The notes: generated by a model from the letters alone, not told the origin. A stretch of 64,000 nucleotides of DNA from Paraburkholderia acidipaludis NBRC 101816 (GCF_000684975.1 NZ_BAXZ01000009.1:242689-306688), one strand, 5' to 3'. Positions 53,308-62,722 are shown, counted from the stretch's first letter. Numbers and translations are program-made.

Positions 53308-54205
53308 GATCATTCCCCTGGGAAGCTGGGTCGACCAGTCCGTCCACTATCTGCTCGATCACGACGCCAGCACGTTCGATTCGATCGGCCGCTTCATCGA
53401 AGGCTTCGCCGCATTGGTCGAGCACGGGCTGCAGGCCATTCCGATGGGCGTCATGATGGCGATCTTCATCGGTGTCGGGCTCTGGCGCGTGGGCTGGCGC
53501 TTCGCGCTGTTCGCCGCACTCTCGCTGTTCCTCATCTACGCGACGGGCTTCTGGGACCAGACGATCATCACGCTCGCGCTCACGCTGTCCTCCACGCTGA
53601 TCAGCCTCGTGCTGGGCGTGCCGCTCGGCATCTGGACCGCGAAGAACAAGCACGTGGCCATGGTCGTGCGCCCGATTCTCGACCTCATGCAGACCATGCC
53701 GGCATTCGTCTATCTGATTCCGGCCGCCATGCTCTTCGGTCTCGGCCGCGTGCCGGGGATACTCTCGACCGTGATCTTCGCCATGCCGCCCGCGGTGCGT
53801 CTGACGAGCCTCGGCATCCGCCAGGTGAACCGGGAGATCGTGGAGGCGGGCCAGGCGTTCGGCTGCACGCCGTGGCAGCTGCTCTACAAGGTGCAGTTTC
53901 CGAACGCGCTGCCTTCGATCATGCAGGGCGTCAACCAGACCATCATGATGGCGCTCTCCATGGTGATCATCGCTTCGATGGTGGGCGCGGGCGGTCTCGG
54001 CAACGACGTGCTCGCCAGCATCCAGCGGCTCGACATCGGCCTCGGCTTCGAGAGCGGTCTTTCCGTCGTGCTGCTTGCGATCATGCTGGACCGCATTACG
54101 GAGAGCTTCGGCCGCACGCCCGGCACGGCGCCCGCACCGCGCTTCGCGGGGTTGCGCAACGTGATGCGCGTCAGGCGCGAGCATCCGGTCGCTGCACAAA
54201 GCTGA
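53300..54205 (+). CDS. choW: Choline/glycine betaine ABC transporter permease
   Basis: A 301-residue inner-membrane protein of the ProW type with about six to seven helices and the EAA-like loop REIVEAGQAFGCTPWQLLYKV. Start 53300 overlaps the ATPase end by eight bases and follows GAGG. It forms the channel for the ATPase at 52138. Both the binding protein at 55261 and the orphan one at 25878 could dock to it. Confidence 0.88.
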   Translation: MSEIIPLGSWVDQSVHYLLDHDASTFDSIGRFIEGFAALVEHGLQAIPMGVMMAIFIGVGLWRVGWRFALFAALSLFLIYATGFWDQTIITLALTLSSTLISLVLGVPLGIWTAKNKHVAMVVRPILDLMQTMPAFVYLIPAAMLFGLGRVPGILSTVIFAMPPAVRLTSLGIRQVNREIVEAGQAFGCTPWQLLYKVQFPNALPSIMQGVNQTIMMALSMVIIASMVGAGGLGNDVLASIQRLDIGLGFESGLSVVLLAIMLDRITESFGRTPGTAPAPRFAGLRNVMRVRREHPVAAQS

Positions 54206-54226
54206 ACCGGCCTCAGGGAGCGCAGC

Positions 54227-55210
54227 GTGGTGTCCACGACCGAACAACTCGATCTCGCCAAGCCTAAATATTTCGGGTTCCTTACGTTGCCGAGCTTTTC
54301 GATGATCGCCTTCAGCACCGCCGTGGAAGTGCTGCGCATGGCGAACTACCTGGCCCGCGAGACGCACTATCGCTGGTCGGTCATCACGCCGGACGGCGCC
54401 ACGGCGCATGCGAGCAACGGCATCACGCTCAGGCCCACCACGACGCTCGAAGCGGCCGGGATGCCCGACGTGCTGATCGTGTGCGGCGGCACGCGGGTTC
54501 GCAGCGCGGTCAGCGAAGAGGTGAAGGCGCTGCTGCACGGCGCCGCCGACCGCGGCGTGCTGCTGGGCGGAGTCTGTACGGGGGCTTACGCGCTGATGTC
54601 CGCGGGTCTTCTCGACGGCTACCACTGCACCTCGCATTGGGAAGACCTGCCGGCGCTGCATGCCGAGTTTCCCAACGTGCGCTTCGCGGACGAGCTGTTC
54701 GTGATCGATCGCGACCGGTTCACCTGCACGGGCGGAACCGCGCCGCTCGACATGATGCTCAACCTCGTCAGCCTGCGCTTTGGGCGCAATCTCGCGGCGC
54801 AGATTTCGGAGCAGTTCATTCTCGAACGAATCCGCCGGGACAGCGACCAGCAGCCGATTCCCATCGACGCGCGCGTCGGCCCTTCGCGCGCGGAGCTGAT
54901 CGAGGTCGTGCGGCTGATGGAGGCCAATATCGAAGAGCCGCTCTCGCTCGACGAGCTGGCGCGGCTCGTCAAGCTCTCACAGCGGCATTTGCAGCGCATT
55001 TTCAAGGTCTGCCTGAACGTTTCCCCCACGCATTACTACCTGACCCTGCGCCTGCGCCGGGCGCGCGAGCTGTTGCGCGCGACCGACGCGACGATCGCCG
55101 AAGTGACCACGTCTTGCGGATTTCATTCGCCGTGTCACTTCAGCAAGGCCTATCGCGCCCAGTTCGGCCATGCGCCCAGCGCCGAGCGGCGTCAGACCGG
55201 TCGCGTGTAA
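54227..55210 (+). CDS. GlxA-family AraC regulator, second GbdR-like paralog
   Basis: A 327-residue regulator, GTG start at 54227 with AGGGAG upstream. Sensor domain (LTLPSFSMIAFSTAVEVLRMANYL, GGVCTGAYALMSAG, TCTGGTAPLDMMLNL) and AraC double helix-turn-helix (VKLSQRHLQRIFKVCLNV; TTSCGFHSPCHFSKAYRAQFG) are closely similar to those of the regulator at 34979-35998. It is embedded between permease and binding-protein genes of the choline/betaine ABC transporter, so it is likely a local activator of transport, possibly with overlapping ligand and DNA specificity with GbdR. Confidence 0.85.
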   Translation: MVSTTEQLDLAKPKYFGFLTLPSFSMIAFSTAVEVLRMANYLARETHYRWSVITPDGATAHASNGITLRPTTTLEAAGMPDVLIVCGGTRVRSAVSEEVKALLHGAADRGVLLGGVCTGAYALMSAGLLDGYHCTSHWEDLPALHAEFPNVRFADELFVIDRDRFTCTGGTAPLDMMLNLVSLRFGRNLAAQISEQFILERIRRDSDQQPIPIDARVGPSRAELIEVVRLMEANIEEPLSLDELARLVKLSQRHLQRIFKVCLNVSPTHYYLTLRLRRARELLRATDATIAEVTTSCGFHSPCHFSKAYRAQFGHAPSAERRQTGRV

Positions 55211-55260
55211 CCCCTGTTGATTTTTTCGTGTCTGTCGCCGCTTCCAAGGAGAGGATGTCC

Positions 55261-56205
55261 ATGAAACGCAATCATCTGAAAATCGCAGCCGGCGTGCTTG
55301 CCCTCGCCGCCGCCAGTGCCCACGCGACGGACCCGGCCGCTTGCCGCACAGTGCGCTTTGCGGACGTCGGCTGGACCGACATTGCCGCGACCACCGGGCT
55401 TGCCTCGACGCTCTTCGAGGGGCTGGGCTATAGTCCGACGAAAACCATCGCGTCCGTGCCCATCACGTTCGCGGGCATCAAGAGCAAGCAGATCGACGTA
55501 TTTCTCGGCTATTGGGCGCCGACGATGGACCCGATCATCGACCCGTTCGTGAAGGCCGGCAGCGTCAAGGTATTGCCCACACCGAATCTCACCGGCGCGA
55601 AATACACGCTCGCCGTGCCCGATTACGTCTATAACGGCGGCCTCAAGACCTTCGCCGATATTCAGAAGTACGCAGATAAACTCGACGACAGGATCTACGG
55701 CATCGAACCCGGCAACGACGGCAACGCGCTGATCAACAAGATGATTCAGGGCAATCAGTTCGGCCTCGGCAAGTTCAAGCTCGTCGAATCGAGCGAAGCG
55801 GGCATGCTCGTGGAGGTCAACCGCGCGATTCGCGAGAAGAAGTGGATCGTGTTCCTGGGCTGGGAGCCGCACCCGATGAATGTTCAGATGAAGATCGACT
55901 ATCTGGCCGGCGGCGACGACGTGTTCGGGCCGAACTATGGCGAAGCGAAGGTATTCACGGCCACGCCGCCCGACTATGCGGCGCGATGCCCGAATGCGGC
56001 GAAGCTCGTTTCGAACCTGCAGTTCACCACCTCGATCGAGAATCACGTGATGGTGCCCATCATGAACAAGGAGGATCCCAACAAGGCGGCGCTCGAATGG
56101 CTGAAGGCGAATCCGCAGACGCTGAACCAGTGGCTGGCGGGCGTGCAAACCTTCGACGGGAAGGACGGGTTGCAGGCAGTGAAGGCTTATCTGGCGGCCC
56201 ACTAA
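55261..56205 (+). CDS. Choline/glycine betaine ABC transporter binding protein
   Basis: A 314-residue periplasmic binding protein with signal peptide ending in SAHA. Cys28 and the aromatic residues Trp38 (DVGWTDI), the Trp in LGYWAP and that in FLGWEPH correspond to the cage of choline-binding ChoX. Start 55261 is best spaced from AAGGAGAGG; ATG 55255 is possible. It is a paralog of the binding protein at 25878-26846. Co-located with ATPase and permease, it is the dedicated partner; whether it prefers choline, betaine or carnitine cannot be told. Confidence 0.87.
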   Translation: MKRNHLKIAAGVLALAAASAHATDPAACRTVRFADVGWTDIAATTGLASTLFEGLGYSPTKTIASVPITFAGIKSKQIDVFLGYWAPTMDPIIDPFVKAGSVKVLPTPNLTGAKYTLAVPDYVYNGGLKTFADIQKYADKLDDRIYGIEPGNDGNALINKMIQGNQFGLGKFKLVESSEAGMLVEVNRAIREKKWIVFLGWEPHPMNVQMKIDYLAGGDDVFGPNYGEAKVFTATPPDYAARCPNAAKLVSNLQFTTSIENHVMVPIMNKEDPNKAALEWLKANPQTLNQWLAGVQTFDGKDGLQAVKAYLAAH

Positions 56206-56340
56206 CGGGCTGAGGGAGCTAAAAGGGAACCACAAAGGGAGGCGAGAGGCTGGCGGGATGGGCCGGGGTTCAGTCCGGCCGCCCGGCACGGACGAGGTGG
56301 CGGGAGAAAGCGCGGCCCGCAAGCCGCACACGTTCGCGCG

Positions 56341-56694
56341 TCAGCGTCCTCCGCCCTCATAGACCGTGAGGTAGTTCTTGACGCCGGTGACGCCCGGCAC
56401 CTGGCCCGCCACGGTGGCCGCGTCGTCAACTTCCTTCTGGTGGGCCACTTCGCCGGCCAGGTCGACTTCCCCATGCTTTGCGATCACACGAACATCGGCG
56501 ACGTCGATTTTCGCCTTGCTGAGCGCACTGACCACCTGGCGTTCCAACTGATGATTCGCTTTTCGGGCTTCGGACCGGCTCATCGGCGCGCTCGCATCGG
56601 AACTCTGTGCGAAGGACACGGAAGGCAGGGTGATAACTGCGAGAGCTACGGACAGTGCGGCGGTCGCCGCCGCGCGTTCAACGATCGATTTCAT
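56341..56694 (-). CDS. BON-domain periplasmic protein
   Basis: A 117-residue exported protein. Signal peptide to about residue 31 (PSVSFA), then a single BON domain (RQVVSALSKAKIDVADVRVI, GEVDLAGEVAHQKEVDDAAT, VPGVTGVKNYLTV). BON domains bind phospholipid or envelope components; similar small proteins (OsmY-like) respond to osmotic stress. Start 56694 has GGAG at seven bases. Monocistronic; orientation opposite to the transporter operon. Confidence 0.82.
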   Translation of the reverse strand: MKSIVERAAATAALSVALAVITLPSVSFAQSSDASAPMSRSEARKANHQLERQVVSALSKAKIDVADVRVIAKHGEVDLAGEVAHQKEVDDAATVAGQVPGVTGVKNYLTVYEGGGR

Positions 56695-57328
56695 TGCCAG
56701 ACTCCATAGTTGTTTGAATTCCGGAACCCGTCCGGGCAAAAAGACCTCGTCGGTGAGCCCCTGCAATGGGAGCTGGGGCCAGTTGACTGGCTCGCGATAA
56801 ATAATACACGAGCGCTTCGCCGGACGCGTTGGGGCGGGACATGGCCTCGATCGCCGCCCGCTGTGGTGGAAGCGTATCCACAGTAGTCAGGACTGCGACT
56901 GGCTGCGCGGCACGCAAATTGCGCGCCAGCGTTGTGAGCGCTGCAATCAAAAGTACACATTGTTTGCATACGCTTTAGCGTGGGGCGCTTATCCGAGGAA
57001 GTATTGAACAGATCATTACGCCGATATTAGAGAGGCTTTATGCGGGCTTACGCTCCCGCGTAAAAAATGCGTCACGAATTATTAGAACGAACGTGCGCGC
57101 TACTTCACATGGCCGGGATTTTACGGAAATTTGTCGCTGATATGCTCATCCCACATATTGCAATTCACTATTGAACAGTTATGATGGGCCCCGCATGATC
57201 GCGAACGTCACGGTTCGAACAGGCGGGGAAACGACGAACAGATCAGCAACTTCTCGCCGGAAGGATGGAGGGGGCGGGAAGGACATTCAGTCTTGCATCG
57301 GCGTAGACCGACACTATAAGGAGACGAC
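56695..57328. other. AT-richer gap without a recognised gene
   Basis: A 634-bp gap. The promoter of the BON gene (minus strand) must lie at its left side and that of the small protein at 57329 at its right. Between about 56960 and 57200 the sequence is clearly AT-richer than the rest. Two short minus-strand frames at 56678-56969 have no ribosome site and no recognisable motif. I see no RNA gene or long repeat. Confidence 0.4.
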
Positions 57329-57523
57329 ATGCTGAGCCCACATGAGTTTGCCACTCTCATGCTGATCAAGGACTCACCCGATCAGGTCGAACTGGATCGA
57401 GCCGAGCTCGATACCCTGTTGGCACGACAGCTTGTATCCCTCGAAGAAGGGGCAGCAGGGCGCAGACCTTGCATAACCAGCGACGGCAAGTCTGTTCTGC
57501 AGGCCGTCGGTTGCCTTCACTAG
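57329..57523 (+). CDS. Small hypothetical protein
   Basis: A 64-residue cytoplasmic protein with a strong ribosome site (AAGGAG six bases before ATG). The sequence (PHEFATLMLIKDSPDQVELD, LLARQLVSLEEG, PCITSDGKSVLQA) resembles a small winged-helix-like module and I believe similar short proteins are common in Burkholderia, but I cannot name a function. It is followed ten bases later by a strongly structured element. Confidence 0.7.
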   Translation: MLSPHEFATLMLIKDSPDQVELDRAELDTLLARQLVSLEEGAAGRRPCITSDGKSVLQAVGCLH

Positions 57524-57534
57524 ACCAAAATCTT

Positions 57535-57603
57535 CCGGACTGTCGGGCCTGAAAGGACAAAGCGGTACCAAACCGTACCTCCAGGCCTCCAACGACAGTC
57601 CGG
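57535..57603. ncRNA. Strong nested stem-loop, candidate structured RNA or processing element
   Basis: Sixty-nine bases fold into three nested stems: CCGGACTGTCG (57535-57545) with CGACAGTCCGG (57593-57603), 11 bp perfect; GGCCTG (57546-57551) with CAGGCC (57582-57587), directly stacked on the first; and GGTAC (57564-57568) with GTACC (57575-57579). That is 22 nested pairs. It is in the gap between the small gene and phaB. It may be a 3'-UTR element, a terminator without T run, or part of an sRNA. Confidence 0.4.
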
Positions 57604-57658
57604 CGCGCGAGACCAGCGCGTCCAGCACACGACAACGAACTTTGATCGAATGGGGTCG

Positions 57659-57676
57659 CTGCTTGTTTTTAAGCAG
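57659..57676 (+). terminator. Small hairpin with T-rich loop upstream of phaB
   Basis: CTGCTT (57659-57664) and AAGCAG (57671-57676) enclose GTTTTT. It is short and no T run follows, so a role in termination is doubtful. It comes 55 bp after the nested stem-loop. Confidence 0.25.
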
Positions 57677-57763
57677 TGCGTAATGATTTCGATGGGGTTT
57701 TGATGGGCGCGCCGATGCCGTGTGCATTGGCCGTGCTCGATTTTTGTTCAAGGAGGATGTTCC

Positions 57764-58507
57764 ATGGCAAGGCAAATCGCGGTCGTGACCGGTGGTATGG
57801 GCGGAATTGGCGAGGCGGTCAGTGTCAGGCTGCACGACGCCGGGTACGCGGTTGTCGTGACGCATTCGTCGGGCAATACCGGTGCGAACGAATGGCTCGC
57901 GAAGAGGGAGGCGCAAGGGCGGCAGTTCCTTGCGTATCCGGTCGACGTGGCCGACTACGACTCGTGCCAGCGATGCATCGGGCGGATCACGGCGGAGGTC
58001 GGCCCCGTGGACATCCTGGTGAACAACGCCGGGATCACGCGCGACGCAAGCTTCAAGAAACTCGACAAGGTGAACTGGGACGCCGTGCTGCGCACCAATC
58101 TCGACTCGGTCTTCAACATGACGAAGCCTGTCTGCGAAGGCATGGTCGAGCGCGGCTGGGGGCGTATCGTCAACATCTCGTCGATCATCGGTTCGAAGGG
58201 CGGCTTCGGGCAGACGAACTACGCGGCCGCGAAAGCGGGCATGCACGGCTTCACGAAGTCGCTGGCACTCGAAGTCGCGAAGCGCGGCGTCACCGTCAAC
58301 ACGATTTCGCCCGGCTACATTGCCACGAAGATGGTGATGGCCGTGCCGCAGGAGATTCTCGACACGAAGATCATCCCGCAGATTCCCGTGGGCCGCCTGG
58401 GCCAACCCGAGGAGATCGCCGCGCTGGTGCAGTACCTGTGCTCGCGCGAGGCCGGCTTCGTCACCGGCGCCAACATCGCGATCAACGGCGGCCAGCACCT
58501 GCAGTGA
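57764..58507 (+). CDS. phaB: Acetoacetyl-CoA reductase
   Basis: A 247-residue short-chain dehydrogenase closely resembling PhaB, which reduces acetoacetyl-CoA to (R)-3-hydroxybutyryl-CoA with NADPH for polyhydroxybutyrate. The coenzyme motif is VTGGMGGIGEAV, the NNAGITRD segment and the active site ISSIIGSKGGFGQTNYAAAKAG with Ser, Tyr and Lys are present. A perfect ribosome site AAGGAGG is at 57750-57756. It is likely a secondary copy because phaC and phaA are not nearby; other 3-hydroxyacyl substrates are possible. Confidence 0.88.
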   Translation: MARQIAVVTGGMGGIGEAVSVRLHDAGYAVVVTHSSGNTGANEWLAKREAQGRQFLAYPVDVADYDSCQRCIGRITAEVGPVDILVNNAGITRDASFKKLDKVNWDAVLRTNLDSVFNMTKPVCEGMVERGWGRIVNISSIIGSKGGFGQTNYAAAKAGMHGFTKSLALEVAKRGVTVNTISPGYIATKMVMAVPQEILDTKIIPQIPVGRLGQPEEIAALVQYLCSREAGFVTGANIAINGGQHLQ

Positions 58508-58533
58508 CGCGTGCTACAGCCACGGAGGCCCGG

Positions 58534-58692
58534 ATGGATGAGTCGTTGGGGACGATCGTAGGGGCGGGTGCGCTGGCGATGGCGCTGGCCTTCGTCGCCG
58601 TGCACTACTGTCGCGAGCGGGTGTGGCGCAAGCGTCTCAGGATGCTCGATCACCGCTGCTATGCGTGGCGATGGAAGGATCCGCGACGCTGA
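58534..58692 (+). CDS. Small single-span membrane protein
   Basis: A 52-residue protein with GGAGG five bases before the ATG. One hydrophobic helix (residues about 7-24, GTIVGAGALAMALAFVAV) is followed by a very basic tail (RERVWRKRLRM). It begins 26 bp after phaB. Function unknown; it may be a membrane-anchored accessory peptide or not expressed. Confidence 0.5.
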   Translation: MDESLGTIVGAGALAMALAFVAVHYCRERVWRKRLRMLDHRCYAWRWKDPRR

Positions 58693-58910
58693 GGCTGCTT
58701 ATGCCGCGCCGAGTGGAAAGCGGGTGCCGGGCCGGCACCCGTCGTGCGGGATGTGTGGGCGGGAAGCCGCGCCATTCTTCACGATTCGTAGCTTATGGAT
58801 TCACGGAATCCACGTTTAATGCCCAAAGCCGTTGCGGCTACCATTCGCCGATACAAGGTGGATACAACACGTCGGCAAGACGTGCGGTAGCCTCAAATAC
58901 AGGAGACGTC

Positions 58911-60485
58911 ATGGGCACTAACAGATCCGGCCGGCGCGATATGCCGCTTTCCCTCGCCAGTCTGTCGATCGTATTTCTATCGGTTGGCGGCCTGGCCGCT
59001 TTTCCAAAGCAGTCGATCGCAGGCGCGGAGCAGGTTCTCTACTGGTGTACGACGGTCTTCGCCTCGCCGGTTCTGCTGTTCGCGTTCGGCTCGCTGCTGT
59101 TCGTTGTCGGGCTCGCCTGCAGCAAGTACGGCAAGATCCGGCTTGGCGAGGGCGCTCCCGACTATTCGACGGCCTCCTGGATCTTCATGTTCCTCCTCTC
59201 GGGGCTGGGTTCGTCGGCGCTGTACTGGGGCTTCCTGGACTGGGCCTATTACTATCACACGCCCGGATTGAACCTGCCGCCGGATTCGCCGCAGTCGCTG
59301 AAATTCAGCGTGGCCTATTCGTTCTTCCATTCCGGGCTAAGCGCCTGGGCGATCTACGCGATCGGCTCGGTCGCGATGTGCTATCACTTTCACGTCCGTA
59401 AAAACAAGGGGCTGAGCCTGGCCGCGATGGTGGAGGCGATTACGGGCTACCGCGCGAACGGTCCGGTCGGCCGCCTGGTCGACCTGCTGTTCATGCTGTG
59501 CATGTTCGGAGCACTGACCATTTCGCTCGTGCTTTCCGCCACGACGTTTTCCCGCCTGCTGGCCAACCTCACCGGCATACCCGATACGTTCGCCACTCAG
59601 GTGATCATCATCATCGCGGTAGCCGTGCTGTTCACGCTGAGTTCGTGGGTCGGCATGGACGGCGGCATGAAGCGGCTCAGCCAGTTGGTGTGCTGGGGCG
59701 TGCTGGCGTTGACCGTGTATATCTATCTGTGCGGCCCGACCCAGTTCATCACCAGCAATTCGCTTTCCAGCCTGGGGCTGATGCTGACCAACTTCGTCGA
59801 CATGAGTCTGTTCACGGACCCGATGGGCGACGGTAAATTCACCCGCGAGTGGACGGTGTTTTACTGGCTGTGGTGGATTTCCTATGCGCCGGGCGTCGCG
59901 CTGTTCGTGACCCGCGTATCGCGCGGACGCACCATTCGCGAAGTCATTCTGGCGATGATGCTGGGCGGCTGCGTGGGGGTGTGGTTCGTGTTCGGCGTGC
60001 TGGAGAACTACAGCCTGCACAACTTCGTCGCGGGTGTCGTCAACGTGCCGGGCGTATTGAACCAGCAGGGCGGCGAAGTCGCAATTGGTCTGCTGCTCCA
60101 GCATCTGCCGGCGGGCCGTTTCGTGATCGTGTTCTTCCTGCTGCTGATGGCGGTTTTCCTCGCCGCTCATATGGACGCGGTGGGCTATGCCGTGTCGGCC
60201 ACCTGCACCCGCGATCTGGCGGAGGGCCAGGACCCGGCGCCGAGAGACCGGCTGTTCTGGTGCATCATGCTCACGCTGGTGCCGCTGGCGGTGATCTTCA
60301 CCAAAGCGCCGCTCAATACCATGAAGACGGCTGTGATCGTGACCGCGATTCCGTTCCTGCTGATCATGCTGGTCAAGGTGGCTGGCCTGCTCAAATGGCT
60401 GCGCGAAGACTACGGCCATGTTCCGGGGCATCTGATCGAAGAGCAGGGCGGCATGCTCGCGACCCGCGAACAACTGCACGGTTGA
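58911..60485 (+). CDS. BCCT-family betaine/carnitine/choline transporter
   Basis: A 524-residue carrier with 12 hydrophobic helices. The family hallmark region is LLSGLGSSALYWGFLDWAYYY in helix 3-4 and the signature tryptophan segment around EWTVFYWLWWISYAPGVALF in helix 8. It lacks the long C-terminal osmosensing tail of BetP, so it resembles precursor exchangers or CaiT/BetT-short types. Start 58911 follows AGGAGACGTC. The next gene is an esterase, 11 bp later, so the pair could import and hydrolyse a choline or carnitine ester (inference). Confidence 0.88.
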   Translation: MGTNRSGRRDMPLSLASLSIVFLSVGGLAAFPKQSIAGAEQVLYWCTTVFASPVLLFAFGSLLFVVGLACSKYGKIRLGEGAPDYSTASWIFMFLLSGLGSSALYWGFLDWAYYYHTPGLNLPPDSPQSLKFSVAYSFFHSGLSAWAIYAIGSVAMCYHFHVRKNKGLSLAAMVEAITGYRANGPVGRLVDLLFMLCMFGALTISLVLSATTFSRLLANLTGIPDTFATQVIIIIAVAVLFTLSSWVGMDGGMKRLSQLVCWGVLALTVYIYLCGPTQFITSNSLSSLGLMLTNFVDMSLFTDPMGDGKFTREWTVFYWLWWISYAPGVALFVTRVSRGRTIREVILAMMLGGCVGVWFVFGVLENYSLHNFVAGVVNVPGVLNQQGGEVAIGLLLQHLPAGRFVIVFFLLLMAVFLAAHMDAVGYAVSATCTRDLAEGQDPAPRDRLFWCIMLTLVPLAVIFTKAPLNTMKTAVIVTAIPFLLIMLVKVAGLLKWLREDYGHVPGHLIEEQGGMLATREQLHG

Positions 60486-60496
60486 GCGAGAACGAC

Positions 60497-61468
60497 ATGC
60501 AACATAGCTACCCGCTCAGCAGGGAAATGCGCGAGTTCGTGGAGACCAGTGCGGCTTTCCGTGCGGAAGACGACAGCATGAAGGCCGGCCGGGCCGCCTA
60601 CGACGCGCTATGCCGACACTTCACTCCCGCGCGCGAGGCCGGCGTGGCCATCGAGGAGCATTGCGTTGCCGCAGAGGACTGGCCGGTTCCGGTCCGGCTT
60701 TATCGCCCGGTGGGCGAGGCCCCTGAAAACGGCTGGCCGTGCGTGTTGTACCTGCATGGCGGCGGTTGGGTGGTCGGCGGCCTGGACTCGCACGCATTCA
60801 TTACGATGCCGACGGCGCGCGACCTTTGCGCCGTGGTGGTGGCGGTTGACTATCGCCTCGCACCCGAGCACGTGTTTCCGGCGGCGTTCGACGACTGCAT
60901 GGCGGCGTGGCGTTACCTCCTGGCGCAGGGTCAGGACCACCGCATCGATCCGTCCAGACTGGTGGTGGCGGGCGATAGCGCCGGCGGCAATCTGGCGGCA
61001 GCGTTGTGCCTGGAAATCGCGCGCGCTGGCGGGCCGGCTCCGCTGGGGCAGGCGCTGATCTACCCGGTGCTGGGTACCGACCAGAGCTTGCCGTCGTACC
61101 GTGACCATGCCGATGCGCCGCTATTGACGGCCGCCGATGCGGAGTACTACCTGAAGGTCTATGCGCCCGACCCGGCCAGCCATGCGGACCCGCGCCTTGC
61201 CCCGTTGGCGGCGGCCTCATTGGCCGGGATGCCGCCGGCTTTCGTGGCGGTAGCCGAATTCGATCCTTTGCGTGACGACGGCGAGCGCTACGTCGAGCGG
61301 CTGCGTGCCGCCGGATCGGCAGCGCAGCTTCATTTCGGGCGCGGATTGCTGCACGGCTGCATGCGGGCAATGCGCAATTGCCCCGAGACGGCCCGGCTGT
61401 ATCAGGCGTTCGTCGAAGCGATATCGGCCATGCTGGGGCAACGGCCCGGCAACCGCGTGGCGTCGTAG
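60497..61468 (+). CDS. Alpha/beta hydrolase of the hormone-sensitive-lipase family
   Basis: A 323-residue esterase. It has the oxyanion HGGGW (about 95-99), nucleophile elbow GDSAGG (about 158-163), acid in EFDPLRDDG and a His in LLHGCMRAM; all parts of the HSL family catalytic triad. It is 11 bp after the BCCT transporter. Candidate substrates are short-chain acylcarnitines, acetylcholine-like esters or other quaternary-amine esters brought in by that carrier; this is inferred only from position. No signal peptide. Confidence 0.85.
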   Translation: MQHSYPLSREMREFVETSAAFRAEDDSMKAGRAAYDALCRHFTPAREAGVAIEEHCVAAEDWPVPVRLYRPVGEAPENGWPCVLYLHGGGWVVGGLDSHAFITMPTARDLCAVVVAVDYRLAPEHVFPAAFDDCMAAWRYLLAQGQDHRIDPSRLVVAGDSAGGNLAAALCLEIARAGGPAPLGQALIYPVLGTDQSLPSYRDHADAPLLTAADAEYYLKVYAPDPASHADPRLAPLAAASLAGMPPAFVAVAEFDPLRDDGERYVERLRAAGSAAQLHFGRGLLHGCMRAMRNCPETARLYQAFVEAISAMLGQRPGNRVAS

Positions 61469-61591
61469 CGCGCTTCCCGCTTTTCCTGCCTTTCGAGGCG
61501 CTCTCATGAAGAGCGCCGGCAAGCAAGTCCGGTCTTGATCAATCGATATCAATTAGTTGTACATAAATAATATAAGGAAGGAGATTTTGAC

Positions 61592-62722
61592 GTGAAAAAC
61601 CGCATCCTGCTTTGCGGCGCAATCGGCGCTATCGGAATGACGACGCAGGCATTCGCCGGCGATAGCTCGGTTACCTTGTATGGCGTAATCGACGAGTCGA
61701 TCCAGTACATCCATAACGTGGGCGGCGAGCATTACCAGCTTGGGCTGCAGAGCAGCAACTGGTACACCAACCGCTGGGGCATCAAGGGCAACGAGGACCT
61801 GGGCGGCGGTTTGAGCACGGTGTTCAGGCTGGAATCGGAGTTCGACCTCAACACCGGGAAGGCGGACGGCATCTTCAACCGGCAATCTTACGTGGGTCTG
61901 TCCAGCAAACGATGGGGAACGCTAACTGTCGGCAAGCAGCTCGACATCATGCAGGACATGGTCGTGCCGGTGCAGGGCGACAACTTTCTCGAGTATTTCA
62001 CGGCACCGGGCGACATCGACCTCGCCGATGGCTCGACGCTCATTTCGAATGCGGTGCAGTGGGCGAGCCCGGTCTGGAACGGCCTGCAGATGGAGGCGCA
62101 ATACTCGTTCGGGGGTGTCGCGGGTTCCATGAGCTCCGGTTCGACCGCAAGCATCGCGGGTCTGTACACGGGACAGGCGCTGACGCTGGCGGCCGGCTTC
62201 TTCCATGCCGACAACGGGAATCCGGTGTTTTCCGGGCGCGGCATCAACTCGACCAACAACGGCATGTTCGGCACGCCGGTCAATTCGCATTATGCGAGCG
62301 CCAGCAAGATCAACGTTGCGCGTACCGGCGCGTCCTACGCGATCGGGCCCGTAACCTTCGGCGGCTACTACAGCTACTCGGAATACCTGCCGGATGGTTA
62401 CTCCACGTTCTCGAACGCGGAGCGCTTCAACAATGGCGAGGTCTGGGCCTACTGGCAGGTGACCACGGCAGTCGGACTGGAAGCCGGCTACGACTATCTG
62501 AAATCGCACGGCGATTCGAGCGCCACCTACAACCAGTTCTCGCTGGCCAGCGACTACTCGCTGAGCAAACGGACCCGGCTGTATGCAACGGCCGCGTTGA
62601 CGCACGCTACGGGCAGCAACGGCGCCGGACCGGCCCAGGCGGTGATTGCCGATTCGTGGGGATGGGAAGGCGGCAACAGCAAGCAGGCGTTATTCGTGCT
62701 CGGGATTCAGCACAAGTTCTGA
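61592..62722 (+). CDS. Gram-negative porin
   Basis: A 376-residue porin, GTG start at 61592 with AAGGAAGGAG upstream. Signal peptide ends in AFAG before DSSVTLYGVIDES; RWGIKGNEDLGGGLSTVFRLE and the end VLGIQHKF are standard. It follows the esterase by about 120 bp and likely belongs to the same uptake locus. An AT-rich stretch before the start (about 61540-61575) could hold its own promoter. Confidence 0.9.
   Translation: MKNRILLCGAIGAIGMTTQAFAGDSSVTLYGVIDESIQYIHNVGGEHYQLGLQSSNWYTNRWGIKGNEDLGGGLSTVFRLESEFDLNTGKADGIFNRQSYVGLSSKRWGTLTVGKQLDIMQDMVVPVQGDNFLEYFTAPGDIDLADGSTLISNAVQWASPVWNGLQMEAQYSFGGVAGSMSSGSTASIAGLYTGQALTLAAGFFHADNGNPVFSGRGINSTNNGMFGTPVNSHYASASKINVARTGASYAIGPVTFGGYYSYSEYLPDGYSTFSNAERFNNGEVWAYWQVTTAVGLEAGYDYLKSHGDSSATYNQFSLASDYSLSKRTRLYATAALTHATGSNGAGPAQAVIADSWGWEGGNSKQALFVLGIQHKF

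Noticed and set aside
56678..56969. Two overlapping short minus-strand frames in the gap right of the BON gene
   Set aside because: No ribosome site, one needs a TTG start, no recognised motif, and they run through the BON gene's leader region.
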